A stretch of DNA of 64,000 nucleotides, from NCBI GenBank assembly GCA_009667805.1, contig CM019066.1, positions 332,574,077 through 332,638,076 of the forward strand, read 5' to 3'. Both the position numbers and the translations under genes were made by a program. This document shows positions 32,625 to 44,000 of this stretch, piece after piece. Position 1 is the stretch's first letter; each line of letters opens with the position of its first letter. Under the pieces are notes generated by a model. It saw only the letters and a list, made by a program, of their open reading frames with translations, searched no databases and was not told the DNA's origin. The stretch is from Leptobrachium leishanense (Eukaryota > Chordata > Amphibia > Anura > Megophryidae).

Positions 32625-33440
32625 CTAGACATGGGCACGGCAAAAAAATTGTTTCAGGAAAAGGAGGTATCCTGTATTTTGGCGCTACCTGATGGTTCCT
32701 TTGTAAAGAGCCTGGCATAGTATCTCTGAAGTAGATAGTCTGGGGATACTTAAAACTGGTGTGCAAATAAATGTAAAGTTGTGCAAAATAGCAAAGGCAA
32801 AAATAATATACCATTGATAGGTGTGCAAATCATTCAGGAGGGATGAATTCCCAAACACATTATAGACATATAGCTTGTGTAAATCTGGCGTGCAAATGAG
32901 AGCAAAGTTGTGCAAAATGGCAAAGAACCAAGTAATAGCAAAGTTGTGCAAAATGGCAAAAAAACAAGTAAGTGATATGCCATATACAAATGTGCAAGTA
33001 ATTCAAGAGGGATAAATTCCCAAACACATTGTAAACATATGTCTGCGCAGCTTGTGCAAGATTAGCAAAGTGATAAAACAGTTTATCAATATACAGCTTG
33101 TGCAGAGAGATAATAATAAAAGGGCAAAAATTCCTAAACCAGCTGTAACATGCAGGCTGATGTTTGTAGAAAGCAAAAAAAAAAAGCAATAGAGTTGGTA
33201 TGTGCAAAACAGCAAAATAGACAGGATATAAATGGCAGTATGTGCAAAACTGCAAATAGACAGAATATAAATGGCAGTAACTCTTGAGCAAGTTCACAGT
33301 CTTAAAAAAGAGGACTGGAAATTTCAACCACAATCTGTAAACGAAAGATGTGTGCAGAATGCAGCAGTTTATCTGGTAGAGTGGTATATCCCAATCCACT
33401 CAAATAAGCAGGATGGGGGCAGATTGAGCAGAGTTTAGTG
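32625..33440. repeat. GTGCAAAAT modular repeat region
   Basis: Irregular tandem modules share AAGTTGTGCAAAATGGCAAA, ATTCCCAAACACATTGTAAAC and GTGCAAGTAATTC. One long module recurs about every 160-175 bp. It lowers stop-codon frequency on the minus strand and creates a 179-codon frame (32860-33399) that is not a gene. A related block sits at 35302-35725 inside an L2 LINE. Confidence 0.6.
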
Positions 33441-34065
33441 CTTCTTTCTGTCTGTTCCTTATAGAGGATAATATCCTATATCTTCACTAGTAGGTAGATG
33501 GTGAATGATCCTCAATGCCTCAAAGGAAACATAGAACAAGACATAGGGTAGTATAGTCTGACACCGTATGTCAAAAAATGAATGAAAGATTACACTCACA
33601 TGGAATGGTGTCTCACGTCAGACACCGGATTTGAAGGCGGCTGGCGGCTTATGTGGGAATGTCAGATTTCCCCAACGCACGGCAAGGAGTCCTGAGTCCT
33701 GCTGCAGAGCGAAAGTACAGACTCGAATTGTTTCATTGCTGATCATTTCGTTATGTTTTTTTTTCCTTTCGGATCATTTCGTTCCAGTTTTTTTTTTTCA
33801 TTTTGTTTGTTATGTTACCATGATTCGGTATTTTGGATTGATTTGTTGCTTCGGGCAATCGATAATTCGTATTTCGGGTTGATTTGGTATTTCGTTTTTA
33901 TTAGTTATTTCAGATTTAGTTTATATTTGGTTTATATTTCGTATTTCAGAATGTGAAACGGGTGAATTTTACTTAGATTAAGGTGTAAAAAAATAAAATA
34001 AAAGATGCCTAAACCCCTGTCTTTGGTGGTGAAAACTATTCAGGACCATGGATAGCAACTCCGCT
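33441..34065. other. Non-coding DNA with TTTCG-rich repeat
   Basis: 33725-33965 repeats variants of ATTTCGTATTTCGG and GATTTGGTATTTCG. No gene seen. The start CACTAGACATG near 32622 also occurs at 50637 before a similar TTTAGT/TTTCG-rich stretch, so the two loci may share an element head. Confidence 0.4.
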
Positions 34066-34112
34066 AACCCTAATTTCTAACCCTAGCGTCTAACCCTAAA
34101 TTCTAACCCTGA
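34066..34112. repeat. Short degenerate telomere-like array
   Basis: CTAACCCT appears four times at about 15-bp spacing (GCTAACCCTAATTTCTAACC and onward). It is not a perfect TTAGGG array and is too short to call an interstitial telomere. Confidence 0.6.
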
Positions 34113-34623
34113 TTTTCAATGATTCATTCCACCGGTTTAATCGGGTGAAAAAGTAATTTTGTGCAGGGTGGGATGGGTTCCTCCATTGTAATTGGTGCAG
34201 GCACAAATTTCTGTCTGCACAGCCCACATCTGTGAATTCCTATACTTCATGATATCTCACAGCTCTACTAGGTGGGCTTAAACCTTAACAAAATGTCCTT
34301 TTTTCTTGTAGCGAGGTATCCACTATATATCACGGCTTGTGATATATTGATGGTTAGTAAACCCACCCATAGACCTATGTTGGTTAAGATTTTGGATTGA
34401 TCTCAAATTGCTTTTCTTTTCTAGCTTTTTTTTTCACTTACAGTAAAATTCTTCAAGTTTGTTATTATTATTATTACTTATTTATAAAGTGGCAACATAT
34501 TCCGCAGCGCTGAACAACAGGTACACTAGACAGTGTTACAATACATTGAGACCGAACAACATTTGACAAGCCAACACAGGAGGAAACGAGGACCCTATTC
34601 CTGTGGGAATTTACAATCTAGAA

Positions 34624-34810
34624 TGGTGTTTCTCAAACCTGACCTTGGGACCCTCAATGAGGCCAGATTTTGCAGATCACCTTGGGGAAAAGCAGACTGA
34701 ATCCTGCAATCACTGAGCAGCAAATCATATCCCCTGTGCTGTGCTGTGCTTCACATATCTGGAAAACCTGGCGAGGTGGAGGGTCCTGAGGACAGGTTTG
34801 GGAAACACTG
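34624..34810. mobile_element. hAT MITE, copy 1
   Basis: A 187-bp element with 8-bp duplication ATCTAGAA at 34616-34623 and 34811-34818. Ends are TGGTGTTTCTCAAACCTG and, reverse-complemented, CAGTGTTTCCCAAACCTG. The body (CAGACTGAATCCTGCAATCA) is shared with 52489-52671 and 54813-54989. Confidence 0.85.
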
Positions 34811-35301
34811 ATCTAGAAGGATTGGAAGGTAAGAAACAGGAGGAGAGGACTGCAAGGTGAGCGTGATTGACTGGTTGGGGCAGTGAAGTGTATCAGTTTG
34901 TCGGGTGGTAGGCTTCCCTGAATAGGAAAGTCTTAAGGGAGCGTTTGAAGGAAGGAAAATTGGACAGTACGAGGGAAAGCATTCCAGAGGATGGGGGCTG
35001 CGCGTGAGAAATCCTGCAGTCTATCATGGGAAGAGGTGATGCGTGGAGAAGCTAGGCGCAGGTCACTGTTTGATCTTAGGAAGAGGGCTGGGATGTAGTT
35101 GGTGATTAGTAAGGGGATGTAGTTGGTGATTAGTAAGGGCAGGTAGTTTGGAGTTAAGTTAGTGAGAGCTTTGTAGGTCAGGGTGAGGATTTTGTATTTA
35201 ATTCTGCAGTGGATGGGGAGCCAGTGAAGGGACTCTCAGAGGGGAGTGGCAGAGACAGAGCGGAGGGTGAGGTGAATAAGCCTGGCAGAGGCATTTAGGA
35301 T

Positions 35302-35725
35302 CAACCATATGGGGAAGAATTACAAGAGTGGGTGTCTGTGGAGGCGCTTACTAGATAACTGTGGTTCCTTAAAAAAGGGGGGGCGGTGCTGCCTACAAGG
35401 GGTTGCACCTAAATCTCAACCTAAATGTGCAAATAAATGTGTAAAAAAGGGTAAGGGTCCTAGTGGCGCAGTGGGTGCTTCCAAATATGGAGCAATCTAG
35501 ATGAGTATTTCTAAATGCTGTTATTATGGCTCAACTCTATTTATGAGGTGGTGATAGATAAAAGTACTCAAGTGAGTCAATGTTACACTAGTATTGTGCA
35601 AATAGCAATTCTGTGCAAATGAACAACCTTGTGCAAAATAAGCAACAACAATGGTGATAAATCCTTAAATCATGCGTACAAATCTGCTCCTATAGCACAA
35701 AGTGTATAATAATCCACATGTGCAA
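35302..35725. mobile_element. GTGCAAAAT repeat block inserted in L2
   Basis: It interrupts the L2 LINE; flanking LINE sequence ends near GCATTTAGGATCAACCATA and resumes near GGGAAAGAGTCTGG. It shares GTGCAAATAAATGTG and CTTGTGCAAAATAAGCAAC with 32625-33440. No terminal repeats or duplication were resolved, so the limits are approximate. Confidence 0.45.
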
Positions 35726-36089
35726 AATGCGTACGGGAAAGAGTCTGGTGAGAGGGAAGCCAGCTAGGAGATTGTTACAGTAGTCAAGTTGGAATAGTAC
35801 AAGGGCGTGGATGAGTTGTTTTAGTGGTGTCAGCAGTAAGAAATGGCAGAATTTTGGAAATATTACGCAATTAGTTGTGGCAGGAGGAAAAGAGGGACTG
35901 GATGTGTGGAATGAAGGACAGAGCGGAGTCAAGTGTAACTCCGAGACAGAGAACCTGGTTTGATGGGGAGATATAGTGATGCCGTCGACTGTGATAGAGA
36001 AGTCCGGAGGTGAGGAAGCGTTGGAGGAATTGATAGGAGCTTGTGTATTTCTGGTGCCTAGACCTCGGCTTGGCAGGTATAACATTCTA

Positions 36090-36700
36090 TAGACCAGTGA
36101 TATAGTCTTGCAATCTACTTTTTATAGCACTTATTATGTATTAAAGAGGACAAACAATACCACTACAGCTGTATGTCAGTCTATTAAGCTAGCATCATTG
36201 TATTAGTCCTTTCCGTGGCCTGGGGAGTCAGCTGTATAACTCTCACAGCTGGCACACAACTAGTTAATTGCAAAGATAAATATCCACTTTGAATGGTGAT
36301 TTATTGCTCCTTGCTATAGGATCAGGGCATGCTTAATCATAAATTCAAGGTAAGTCTATAGTCTATGTTAATGTTTCTATTATTTTAATATCCCCGCTTT
36401 CCTCCTTCTAAGGCTGAAAGATTGTTGTTAGTGCCAAGTCATTTGATTTATCATTTACAGAAAAAGCCACCAGAAGATATTAAATGATGATTGCCCGCAA
36501 TGAATTTCTCCTCAACATCTGCAAAAGCCAATTTTGTATTTTCTTCTTCCACTTATTTCTAAATGAGAGATCTTTAGAATACATAAATAGTATACATTGT
36601 GCTGAGCTCATTGGAAAAACAGCTAAAAATTTAGCCTTTTAGAGATATTCGGGGTAACTGATATTCTGCATTCTATAATATGCAACATCATGACTCATGA
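36090..36700. other. Unique DNA, possible conserved non-coding element
   Basis: 36400-36560 is repeat-free with phrases such as TCATTTGATTTATCATTT and TTAAATGATGATTG, which resemble homeodomain/TALE-type sites. Conservation cannot be judged here. Confidence 0.2.
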
Positions 36701-36710
36701 TCTCCATCCA

Positions 36711-37113
36711 AATCTATCTATCCATCTATCATATCTATCTGTCTATCTATCTATCTGTCTATCTGTTTGTCTATCATATCTGTCTATCTATCTGTTTGTC
36801 TATCATATCTGTCTATCCATCTATCATATCCATCAATATGTCTATCTATCTATCTATCATATCTATCTGTCTATCTATCTATCTGTCTATCATATCTATC
36901 TGTCTATCTATCTTTTTTGTCTATCATATCTATCCGTCTATCTATCTTTTTGTCTATCATATCTATCCGTCTATCTATCTGTTTGTCTATCATATCTATC
37001 TGTCTATCTATCTGTTTGTCTATCATATCTATCTGTCTATCTATCTGTTTGTCTATCATATCTGTCTATCCATCTATCATATCCATCAATATGTCTGTCT
37101 TTCTAGCTAACTA
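36711..37113. repeat. TCTA microsatellite with higher-order units
   Basis: (TCTA)n with TCTG and TTTG variants and regular CTATCATATC interruptions forms higher-order units of about 35-45 bp (CTGTTTGTCTATCATATC repeats at least eight times). Open frames rich in Y, L, S and I arise in all three plus frames and are artefacts. A second short (TCTA)n lies at 37231-37258. Confidence 0.9.
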
Positions 37114-37259
37114 TATATCTATATTCATAGGTCTGTAAAAGCTAGCTTACAGTCCGGGCTCTCTGTTTATTGTTTGTGTTTTGCTGTACACAAGCTTAAA
37201 AATGTTCACGCATTATATACTACTTAATGTCTATCTATCTATCTATCTATTTATCTATC

Positions 37260-37774
37260 CATATTATAGGATTTACAAGTTTGATTGGAGCCACATTACA
37301 GACTTTCAAAAGATTAGACCCACAATTGTCACCCATATTCTCTCACTTCATCAGACAATGGTTGTCATCTAAACACAGAAGCTGCCGTCTAAGTTGTCTA
37401 AGGCCTTGTTCTTCCTGGAGTGCTTGCAAGATGAAATTTGTGTGGAATATCAGTATGAACATTGTACTCATAACCATTCTGACATTCCACATACAGTAAA
37501 TACAGTTTTGTATCCATATGCACTTATTTACAACGAATTCCATGAACGTGGTTTTAATGGAACACTCTAGGCACCATGATATGACCAAATATGTTCCTTG
37601 GTAATGCCATTCTAGGTACCTCTCACTTCCTACTCTTTCCCCGGGTGCCCCAGCCTGGGACAGGCATTCTTCCATGTTTGAGAGAGGATCCAAGAGGAAC
37701 CAAAACATTGTACCTTGCTCCAAAAATAAATCAGCTCTCATTTTATTGCACCACGAAGTGACCAGCTCTTTTAT
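37260..37774. other. Unique non-coding DNA
   Basis: No recognised family or exon. The minus-strand frame 37343-37741 has no recognisable features. Confidence 0.35.
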
Positions 37775-37778
37775 TTAA

Positions 37779-37991
37779 CCCTTTCATGCCACGGCACGTG
37801 CTATGCCGTCCCCGCAGCGGGTGGGCCTAAATGCCACGAGCCGGCATAGCATGCCCCGCAGCCTACCCATAGATGCGATTGGCCTAGCCTACATTGCGCG
37901 TGCGTTGATTGCATCATTGGCTCCCGCGGGACCGCTGTCAGCGTTCACACAATGTAGGTGGGCCGAGGATTGGCCTCAGTGCCCTGCGGTG
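37779..37991. mobile_element. Possible TTAA-flanked GC-rich element
   Basis: TTAA lies at 37775-37778 and 37992-37995. It begins CCCTTTCATGCCACGGCAC, resembling the starts of the multi-hairpin and small TTAA elements, and holds a hairpin GGCACGTGCTATGCCG / CGGCATAGCATGCC. The right end does not pair well with the left. Confidence 0.4.
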
Positions 37992-37995
37992 TTAA

Positions 37996-38570
37996 GGTAC
38001 CACCTTCCCCACAGGAGCTCTACAGAGGGCGTCTCCTCAACTGGAAGGATGTCAATCATTCTGTGCTAGTCAGAGCTACAAACAGATCTCCTGCAAGTGG
38101 AGATAAACTCTCTCCCTTACAAACCATTGCGATCATACTCAATTTTCTTTGAAAACTTCTTTTGCAGGTCCTTACAGTAAAGGGTGAAACTCGGGAGAAC
38201 TGGCAGGAGAAGTGAAAAATCTAGGCCAAACCAGAAAAATTCTCCCATTTATCTCACTTTCCAAATCGGCTATTTGGTTTAGATTGTTCTCTTCTCCTTC
38301 CAGTTCTCCAGAGTTTCACCTTTAGTGAATAGACCTGTTGGTTTTTGCTTGATGTTGAGTTTTCAGTGGAAACTTCAAAGGTATGATTACGCAGCATCAT
38401 TCTAGGTGCATAACACTAATCTAACCAAAAATAAATCATCTCTTCCAATGTTAAAAATGTCCCAAAACCCCTTTATATTATAAACTCATCTGAGAGTGGC
38501 TATATACATATTTTGTGTCTTGATTCTACATGCATATTTTTGCTGCTTACATCTGCATACATCCCCAAAT
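37996..38570. other. Unique non-coding DNA
   Basis: Contains an inverted pair (TAGTAAAGGGTGAAACTCGG near 38177 and its approximate inverse near 38315, about 140 bp apart), a minor fold-back. No exon recognised. Confidence 0.35.
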
Positions 38571-38572
38571 TA

Positions 38573-39566
38573 CAGTCAGGTCCAGAAATATTGAGACATC
38601 GACACAATTCGAACATCTTTGGCTCTATACCTCACCACAATGGAGTTGGAATGAAACACACAAAATGTGCTTTAAGTGCAGACTGTCAGCTTTAATTTGA
38701 GGGTATGTACATCCAACTCAGGTGAATGGTGTAGGACTTACAGCAGTTTGCAGATGTGCCTCCCACTTGTTAAGAGACCAAAGGTAATGGGACAATTGGC
38801 TTCTCAGCTGTTCCATGGCCAGGTGTGTGATATTCCCTCACTACCCCAATTACAATGTGCAGATAAAAGGCCCAGAGTTCATTTCAAGTCTGCTATTTGC
38901 ATTTACTCAAGATGAGATCCAAAGAGCTGTCACTATCAGTGAAGCAAGCCATCATTAGGCTGAAGAAACAAAACAAACCCATCAGAGAGATAGCAAGAAC
39001 ATTAGACGTGGCCAAAACAACTGTTTGGAACATTCTCAAAAAGAAGGAACGCACCGGTGAGCTCAGCAACACCAAAAGACCCGGGAGACCACGGAAAACA
39101 ACTGTGGTGGATGACCGAAGAATTCTTTCCCTGGTGAAGAAAACACCCTTCACAACAGTTGGCCAGATCAAGAACACTCTCCAGGAGGTAGGTGTATGTG
39201 TGTCAACGTCAATAAACAAGAGAAGACTTCACCAGAGTGAATACAGAGGGTTCACCACAAGATGTAAACAATTGGTGAGCCTCAAAACCAGGAAGGCCAG
39301 ATTAGAGTTTGCCAAACAACACCTAACAAAGCCTTCACAGTTCTGGAACAAGATCCTATGGTCCCTTAACAAGTGGGAGGCACATCTGCAAACTGCTGTA
39401 AGTCCTACACCGTTCACCTGAGTTGGATGTACATACCCTCAAATTAAAGCTGACAGTCTGCAGTTAAAGCACATTGTGTTTGTTTCATTCCAACTCCATT
39501 GTGGTGGTGTATAGAGCCAAAGATGTTAGAATTGTGTCGCTGTCCCAATATTTCTGGACCTGACTG
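38573..39566 (+). mobile_element. Internally deleted Tc1 transposon
   Basis: A 994-bp element flanked by TA (38571-38572 and 39567-39568). Long terminal inverted repeats of about 202 bp run 38573-38774 and 39365-39566, beginning CAGTCAGGTCCAGAAATATT. Only the N-terminal half of the transposase remains; the gene is cut where the right inverted repeat begins. It could act only as a substrate for a transposase supplied elsewhere. Confidence 0.9.
38912..39421 (+). pseudogene. Truncated Tc1 transposase
   Basis: The start is the ATG of MRSKELSLSVKQAIIRL, the usual Tc1 N-terminus; an upstream TTG extension is unlikely. The first helix-turn-helix lies at about residues 10-50 and the GRPR AT-hook-like motif (KRPGRPRKTT) at about 57-66. 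A second HTH follows. A normal Tc1 transposase is about 340 residues; this one has 169. The family reading FWNKILWS-DE is cut right after ILWS, before the first catalytic aspartate, and the frame continues into the right inverted repeat. It keeps DNA-binding parts but no DDE catalytic domain, so it could at most bind ends and interfere; that is an inference. Confidence 0.85.
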
Positions 39567-39806
39567 TATATTGCAAAGATCTGCAGAAATTACACTTACA
39601 TAGTTACATAGTTATATAGGCTGAAAAAAGACATGCGTCCATCGGGTTCAGCCTCTCCCACATAACCTACTGCTGTTGATCCAAAAGAAGGCAAAAAACC
39701 CAGTCTGAAATGCTTGCCAATATGCAACATATTGGGAAAAAATTCCTTCTTGACCCCAGAATGGCAGTCAGATTTCTCCTTGGATCAAGAAGCTTTTACC
39801 CACATA

Positions 39807-41585
39807 TTAAATATTATAACCCTTAATATTTTGTGTCTGCAGGAAGTCATCCAGTCGTTTTTTAAAAGTCTGTACAGACTCTGCCCCAACCACCTCAACA
39901 GGCAGAGAATTCCACAGCTTTATTGTTCTCACCGTAAAATAACCCTTCCTATGCTTTAAGCTAAATTTTCTTTCTTCCAGTCTAAATGGATGACCCCTTG
40001 TCCTGTGTATAGTCCTGTTAATGAATAGGTTATCAGACAATGGTTGATAATGGCCCCGTATATATTTATATAAGGTTATCAGATCCCCTCTAAGGCGCCG
40101 TTTCTCTAAACTAAACAGGTTTAAGCTTGTTAGTCTTGCCTCATAACTTAACCCTTCCATCCCCCTTATTAATTTAGTTGCCCGTCTCTGCACTTTTTCT
40201 AGCGCTATAATATCTTTTTTTAAGACCGGTGCCCAAAATTGCACGGCATATTCAAGGTGCGGCCTGACCATTGATTTATACAGAGGCAAAATTATGTTTT
40301 CATCCCGTGAGTGAACTCCCCTTTTAATGCATGCCAATACTTTGCTGGCCTTGGCGGCTGCTGTTTGACATTGCACATTGTTACTTAGTTTGAAGTCTAT
40401 GATTATTCCCAAATCCTTCTCCTGCTTGGATTTCCCTAACTCCGTACCATTTAGGGTATAAATTACTTGTGTGTTCTTCACTCCAAAGTGCATAACTTTG
40501 CATTTATCTAGATTATAATTCATCTGCCATTTAAGTGCCCAGTCCCCCAATCTATCTAAATCCCTCTGCAGCGAAGTAACATCCTGCTCACATTGTATTA
40601 CTTTTCCTAGTTTTGTGTCATCTGCAAACACTGATACATGACTTTCAATGCCTATCTCAAGGTCATTTATAAATAAATTGAATAGTACTGGTCCTATAAC
40701 AGACCCCTGAGGGACACCGCTTACCACTGGTGTCCATCTTGAAAATGTACCATTTATGACCACTCTCTGTACCCTATCTTTTAGCCAGTTTTCTATCCAA
40801 GAACAAGTATTTTCATCTAGACCAATTTTTCTTAATTTAAATAGTAACCTTTTGTGTGGAACTGTGTCGAAAGCTTTGGCAAGATCTAAGTAAATCACAT
40901 CCACTGCGACCCCCTGATCTATACTTCTACTTACTTCCTCATAGAACGTAATTAGGTTAGTCTGACATGATCTGTGTTTCATGAAACCATGCTGATTTTT
41001 GCCAATAACATTATACCTCCCAATAAATTCCTGAATATTATCCCTTAGTAACCCCTCAAATACTTTCCCAGCCACAGATGTTAAGCTCACAGGTCTATAA
41101 TTCCCAGGCCCAAATTTTAAACCTTTCTTAAATATAGGGACCACGTCAGCTTTTCTCCAATCCTCTGGTACTATTCCTGAAAAAAAAGAATCTTGAAAGA
41201 TTAAGAACAGAGGTTTACATATTTCAACACATAGCTCTCTCAGTACTCGCGGGTGAATTCCATCTGGCCCTGGGGCTTTATTCACATTCACATTGTTTAA
41301 TTTCTGCAAAACCTTGTCCTGAGTTAACCAGTCACTTTGTATTAGTAAGTTTTTATTAATGAATTGCATGTCTCCTGTTATAGGTTTCTCTTTGATAAAT
41401 ACTGAAGAAAAATAATCATTTAAAAATTCTGCCTTATCCTGATCTTCAGTTAACAATAACCCTGACTCAGATTTTAGTGAACCTACATTTTCACTCTTGG
41501 GTTTTTTAGAATTTATGTACCTAAAGAATCTTTTAGGGTTGGTCTTGCTCTCTTTGGCTATTTCTTTTTCATTTTCTAGTTTAGC
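39807..41585 (-). pseudogene. CR1 ORF2 reverse transcriptase region
   Basis: The long frame (549 codons from 41456) holds the RT motifs in order. APGPDGIHP is at residues 61-69, YLDLAKAFDTV near 189-199 and GVPQGSVIGP at 247-256. The active-site box FADD is at 277-280. The C-terminal CR1 domain follows with RRATKLIRG and LWNSLPVEVV. In-frame coding extends upstream to 41585 (KRFFRYINSKNPKS near 41530-41489), where a TAG at about 41592-41594 separates it from the endonuclease. The RT core itself looks intact. Confidence 0.88.
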
Positions 41586-42319
41586 CTATCTAATCGCATT
41601 TTTACATGCTTTATTGGCTGCCCTATATGCTTTATAGGATGCCTCAGATTTATCAGATTTAAAAGCTTTAAATGCCTTCTTTTTATTTTTCATTTCCTTA
41701 GTTACTTTCCTACTAAGCCACATTGGTTTCAGTCTGTTTCTTTTATATTTATTAACCAGTGGAATATATTGTGACGTGTACTTTTCTAGTGTTAGTTTAA
41801 AGATATTCCACTTACCCTCAGTGTTTTTCCCGTGAAAGAGTTTCTGCCAGTCAATGACATTGAGAGCTTCCTTTATTTTAATAAAGTTGGCCTTTTTAAA
41901 ATTATATGTTTTAGCAAGCCCCTTATGAATGTGTTTTTTTGAGTTTATTTCAAAAGTCACCATATTATGGTCACTTTTTCCCAACTGTTCCTTTACTTTA
42001 ATATTTGAGAAAAGATCCACATTATTTGTTATAACCAGGTCCAGACAGTTATCCTCTCTAGTTGGTGTTTCTACCAGTTGTGACATGAAGGTATCATTTA
42101 AAATGTTCAGAAACCGGATTCCCTTTGCTGAATTACTAGTCCCACTATCCCAATTAATGTCCGGTTAATTAAAATCTCCAATAATTAAAGTGCTACCATG
42201 ATCTGCAGCCTTCCTAATTTGCTCTAACAGTTGTTCTTCCTCATCATTATCTATATTAGGTGGTTTATAGCATATGCCAACCAATAGTTGACTTCCCTGT
42301 TTATTCCCTAACGAAATAT
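41586..42319 (-). pseudogene. CR1 ORF2 endonuclease, C-terminal part
   Basis: The frame starts after the frameshift and runs through GICYKPPN and IIGDFN to a TAA at about 42165 (GDFN-stop-PDINWD). It continues as the open segment 42086-41586 with the characteristic SDHNMV of AP-type endonucleases. The single stop in a conserved motif and the TAG at its end show recent decay. Confidence 0.8.
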
Positions 42320-42768
42320 TTACCCATAAGGATCCACATTTCCCTCATCGCTTTCCAGTTGTGTAATATTAGGCTTTAATTCCTGATTTACATATAAACA
42401 CACTCCACCCCCTTTCTTATGTTTCCTATCCTTTCTAAACAATGTATAACCGTTTAAGTTTACAGTCCAGTCGTGCGTTTCGTCCCACCACGTTTCTGTT
42501 ATTCCTATTATGTCGTATTGCTTAGTGTATGCTATTACCTCTAGTTCCCCCATCTTGTTATTGAGGCTCCTTGCATTAGCAAGCATACATTTAATGTTGT
42601 CTCTACCCACACATGCTGAATGCGACTTTACATTACATGCCTCCACTGTTCTGACATTACCCATCCCCCCGGCTCCACCCCCCCTTAGTCTGAGCTGAAA
42701 CCCTTGCGCTATCTGCTCTGTCTCCATTTTGTAAGATACTGTATCCCTCCCCCCTTCCACTAGTTTAA
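42320..42768 (-). pseudogene. CR1 ORF2 endonuclease, N-terminal part
   Basis: Conserved AP-endonuclease pieces are NARSLNNKMGELE, YDIIGITETWWDE and LFRKDRKHKKGGGVCLYV. The frame is lost at about 42330, where GNVDPYG meets TAA and coding resumes in the next frame (SLWVNIS). The 5' side ends at the TTAA insertion site of the hairpin element. Confidence 0.8.
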
Positions 42769-43996
42769 CCACTTCCATGCGGAGGACGCGCTGAGCGCGT
42801 CCTCCACATGGCTCCTGCTGTGCGGAGGACGCGCTGAGCGCGTCCTCCCTTTGGGGTCAGCGTTCGGCCAGGTTCCGGCCGATCGCTGGCTTCCCCGGTG
42901 CGGGCTGACATCCTCGATGTCAGCCCAGCATCCGGAACCGCCGCCGATGAAATTAGGTGTCATCGCGGCAGCGCAATGACACCTAATTCAGGCGCCCCCC
43001 CCCGCATGTGCGGAGGAGGCGCCTGAAAGGGAGGGGGGGAGGTCCTTCGGACCTCTCTCCCTCCCGATCGGCGGCGTTGCGGGGGTTAACCCAGGCACCA
43101 TTTGGAAGGGCACAGCCTGCCCTTCCAAATGGTACCTGGCATTAACCCCTGGGGAGCCGGATCACGAATCGGCGCTGAAAAGCGCCGGTTCGTGATCCTT
43201 TCCCGGAGCTGGCCGACATCTTGGATGTCGGCCAAGCCTCCGGGAACTCCCCCTGAGGACTGGCGTCATCGTGCATAGCACGATGACGCCAGTCCTAGAG
43301 TTAACCCCTAACTGCCACCAACGGTGGAGATAGGGAGTTCCAATGAACTCCCTATCTCCCGATCCGTGGCAGCTAGGGGTTAAAGTTTGGTATGGTTGGA
43401 TCGGCCAGAGCATGGCCGTTCCAACGATACCAAACACTACTGTGAAAAAAGTTTTTAAAAAAAATAAAAATTAAAAATAAAAATATATTTAAAAAAAAAT
43501 TATAAAAAAAATAAACATTTTTTTTTTTTTTTTGGTTCGTTAATGCAGCAATATTGTTCCCATTTCAATTATAATGTGAACAATGATGCTGCACTAACGA
43601 TTTTTGTATGCGGTGCGTTTGTTAAAAATCGTGTAATTTTCCCCAATAAAAAATGTCACGAGACCCCATCTCTAATTTTTTTAACAAGCGCACCCCATAC
43701 AAAATATAACCGCAATTGCTCGCATGTTAAAATGTGAAAAAAAAACACTTTACACATTGTAAATTATTGAAAATACATATTTTATTGCATTTTTTGTTAT
43801 AATATACAGACAGGACATGACGAATACATATAATAATGACATATTATGAATCTACCGAGTCTGACGGAAAGAACAATATATAATATGTCTGGGTCATATA
43901 CTAAAATAAGCCTTCAAAACACGTTTAAACATAATGAGCAAAACCGGTAAAAATGACCTCAGCACAGAGGTGTGAAAAGCCTCAGCAGCGAAAGGG
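42769..43996 (+). mobile_element. Multi-hairpin TTAA element, copy 2
   Basis: A 1228-bp copy flanked by TTAA at 42765-42768 and 43997-44000, in the same orientation as copy 1 on the plus strand. It keeps the same order of hairpins, the A/T-rich spacer (43441-43530) and the GTTAATGCAGCAATATTG hairpin (43538-43598). Several arm substitutions relative to copy 1 occur in pairs that preserve pairing. It sits in the CR1 LINE at the end of ORF1. Short chance frames only. Confidence 0.85.
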
Positions 43997-44000
43997 TTAA

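Larger units (their letters stand above)
34448..36085 (-). mobile_element. L2-like LINE 3' half with two nested insertions
   Basis: On the minus strand it encodes decayed reverse-transcriptase C-terminal parts. LVLFQLDYCNNLLAGFP lies near 35780. RIKYKILTLTYKALTNLTP follows near 35190 and APILWNAFPRTVQ near 35000. Frames are shifted several times. The 3' end TATTCCGCAGCGCTG and (ATT)n at 34461-34475 matches L2-type tails. Insertions are a hAT MITE (34624-34810) and a GTGCAAAAT block (about 35302-35725). It is 5'-truncated near 36085. Confidence 0.7.

Noticed and set aside
32860..33399. 179-codon minus-strand frame rich in aromatic residues
   Set aside because: It is a by-product of the GTGCAAAAT modular repeat, whose inverse rarely makes stops.
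34066..34112. Interstitial telomere
   Set aside because: Only four degenerate CTAACCCT units with 15-bp spacing.
36690..37138. Three overlapping Y/L/S/I-rich frames
   Set aside because: Translation of a TCTA microsatellite in all three frames.
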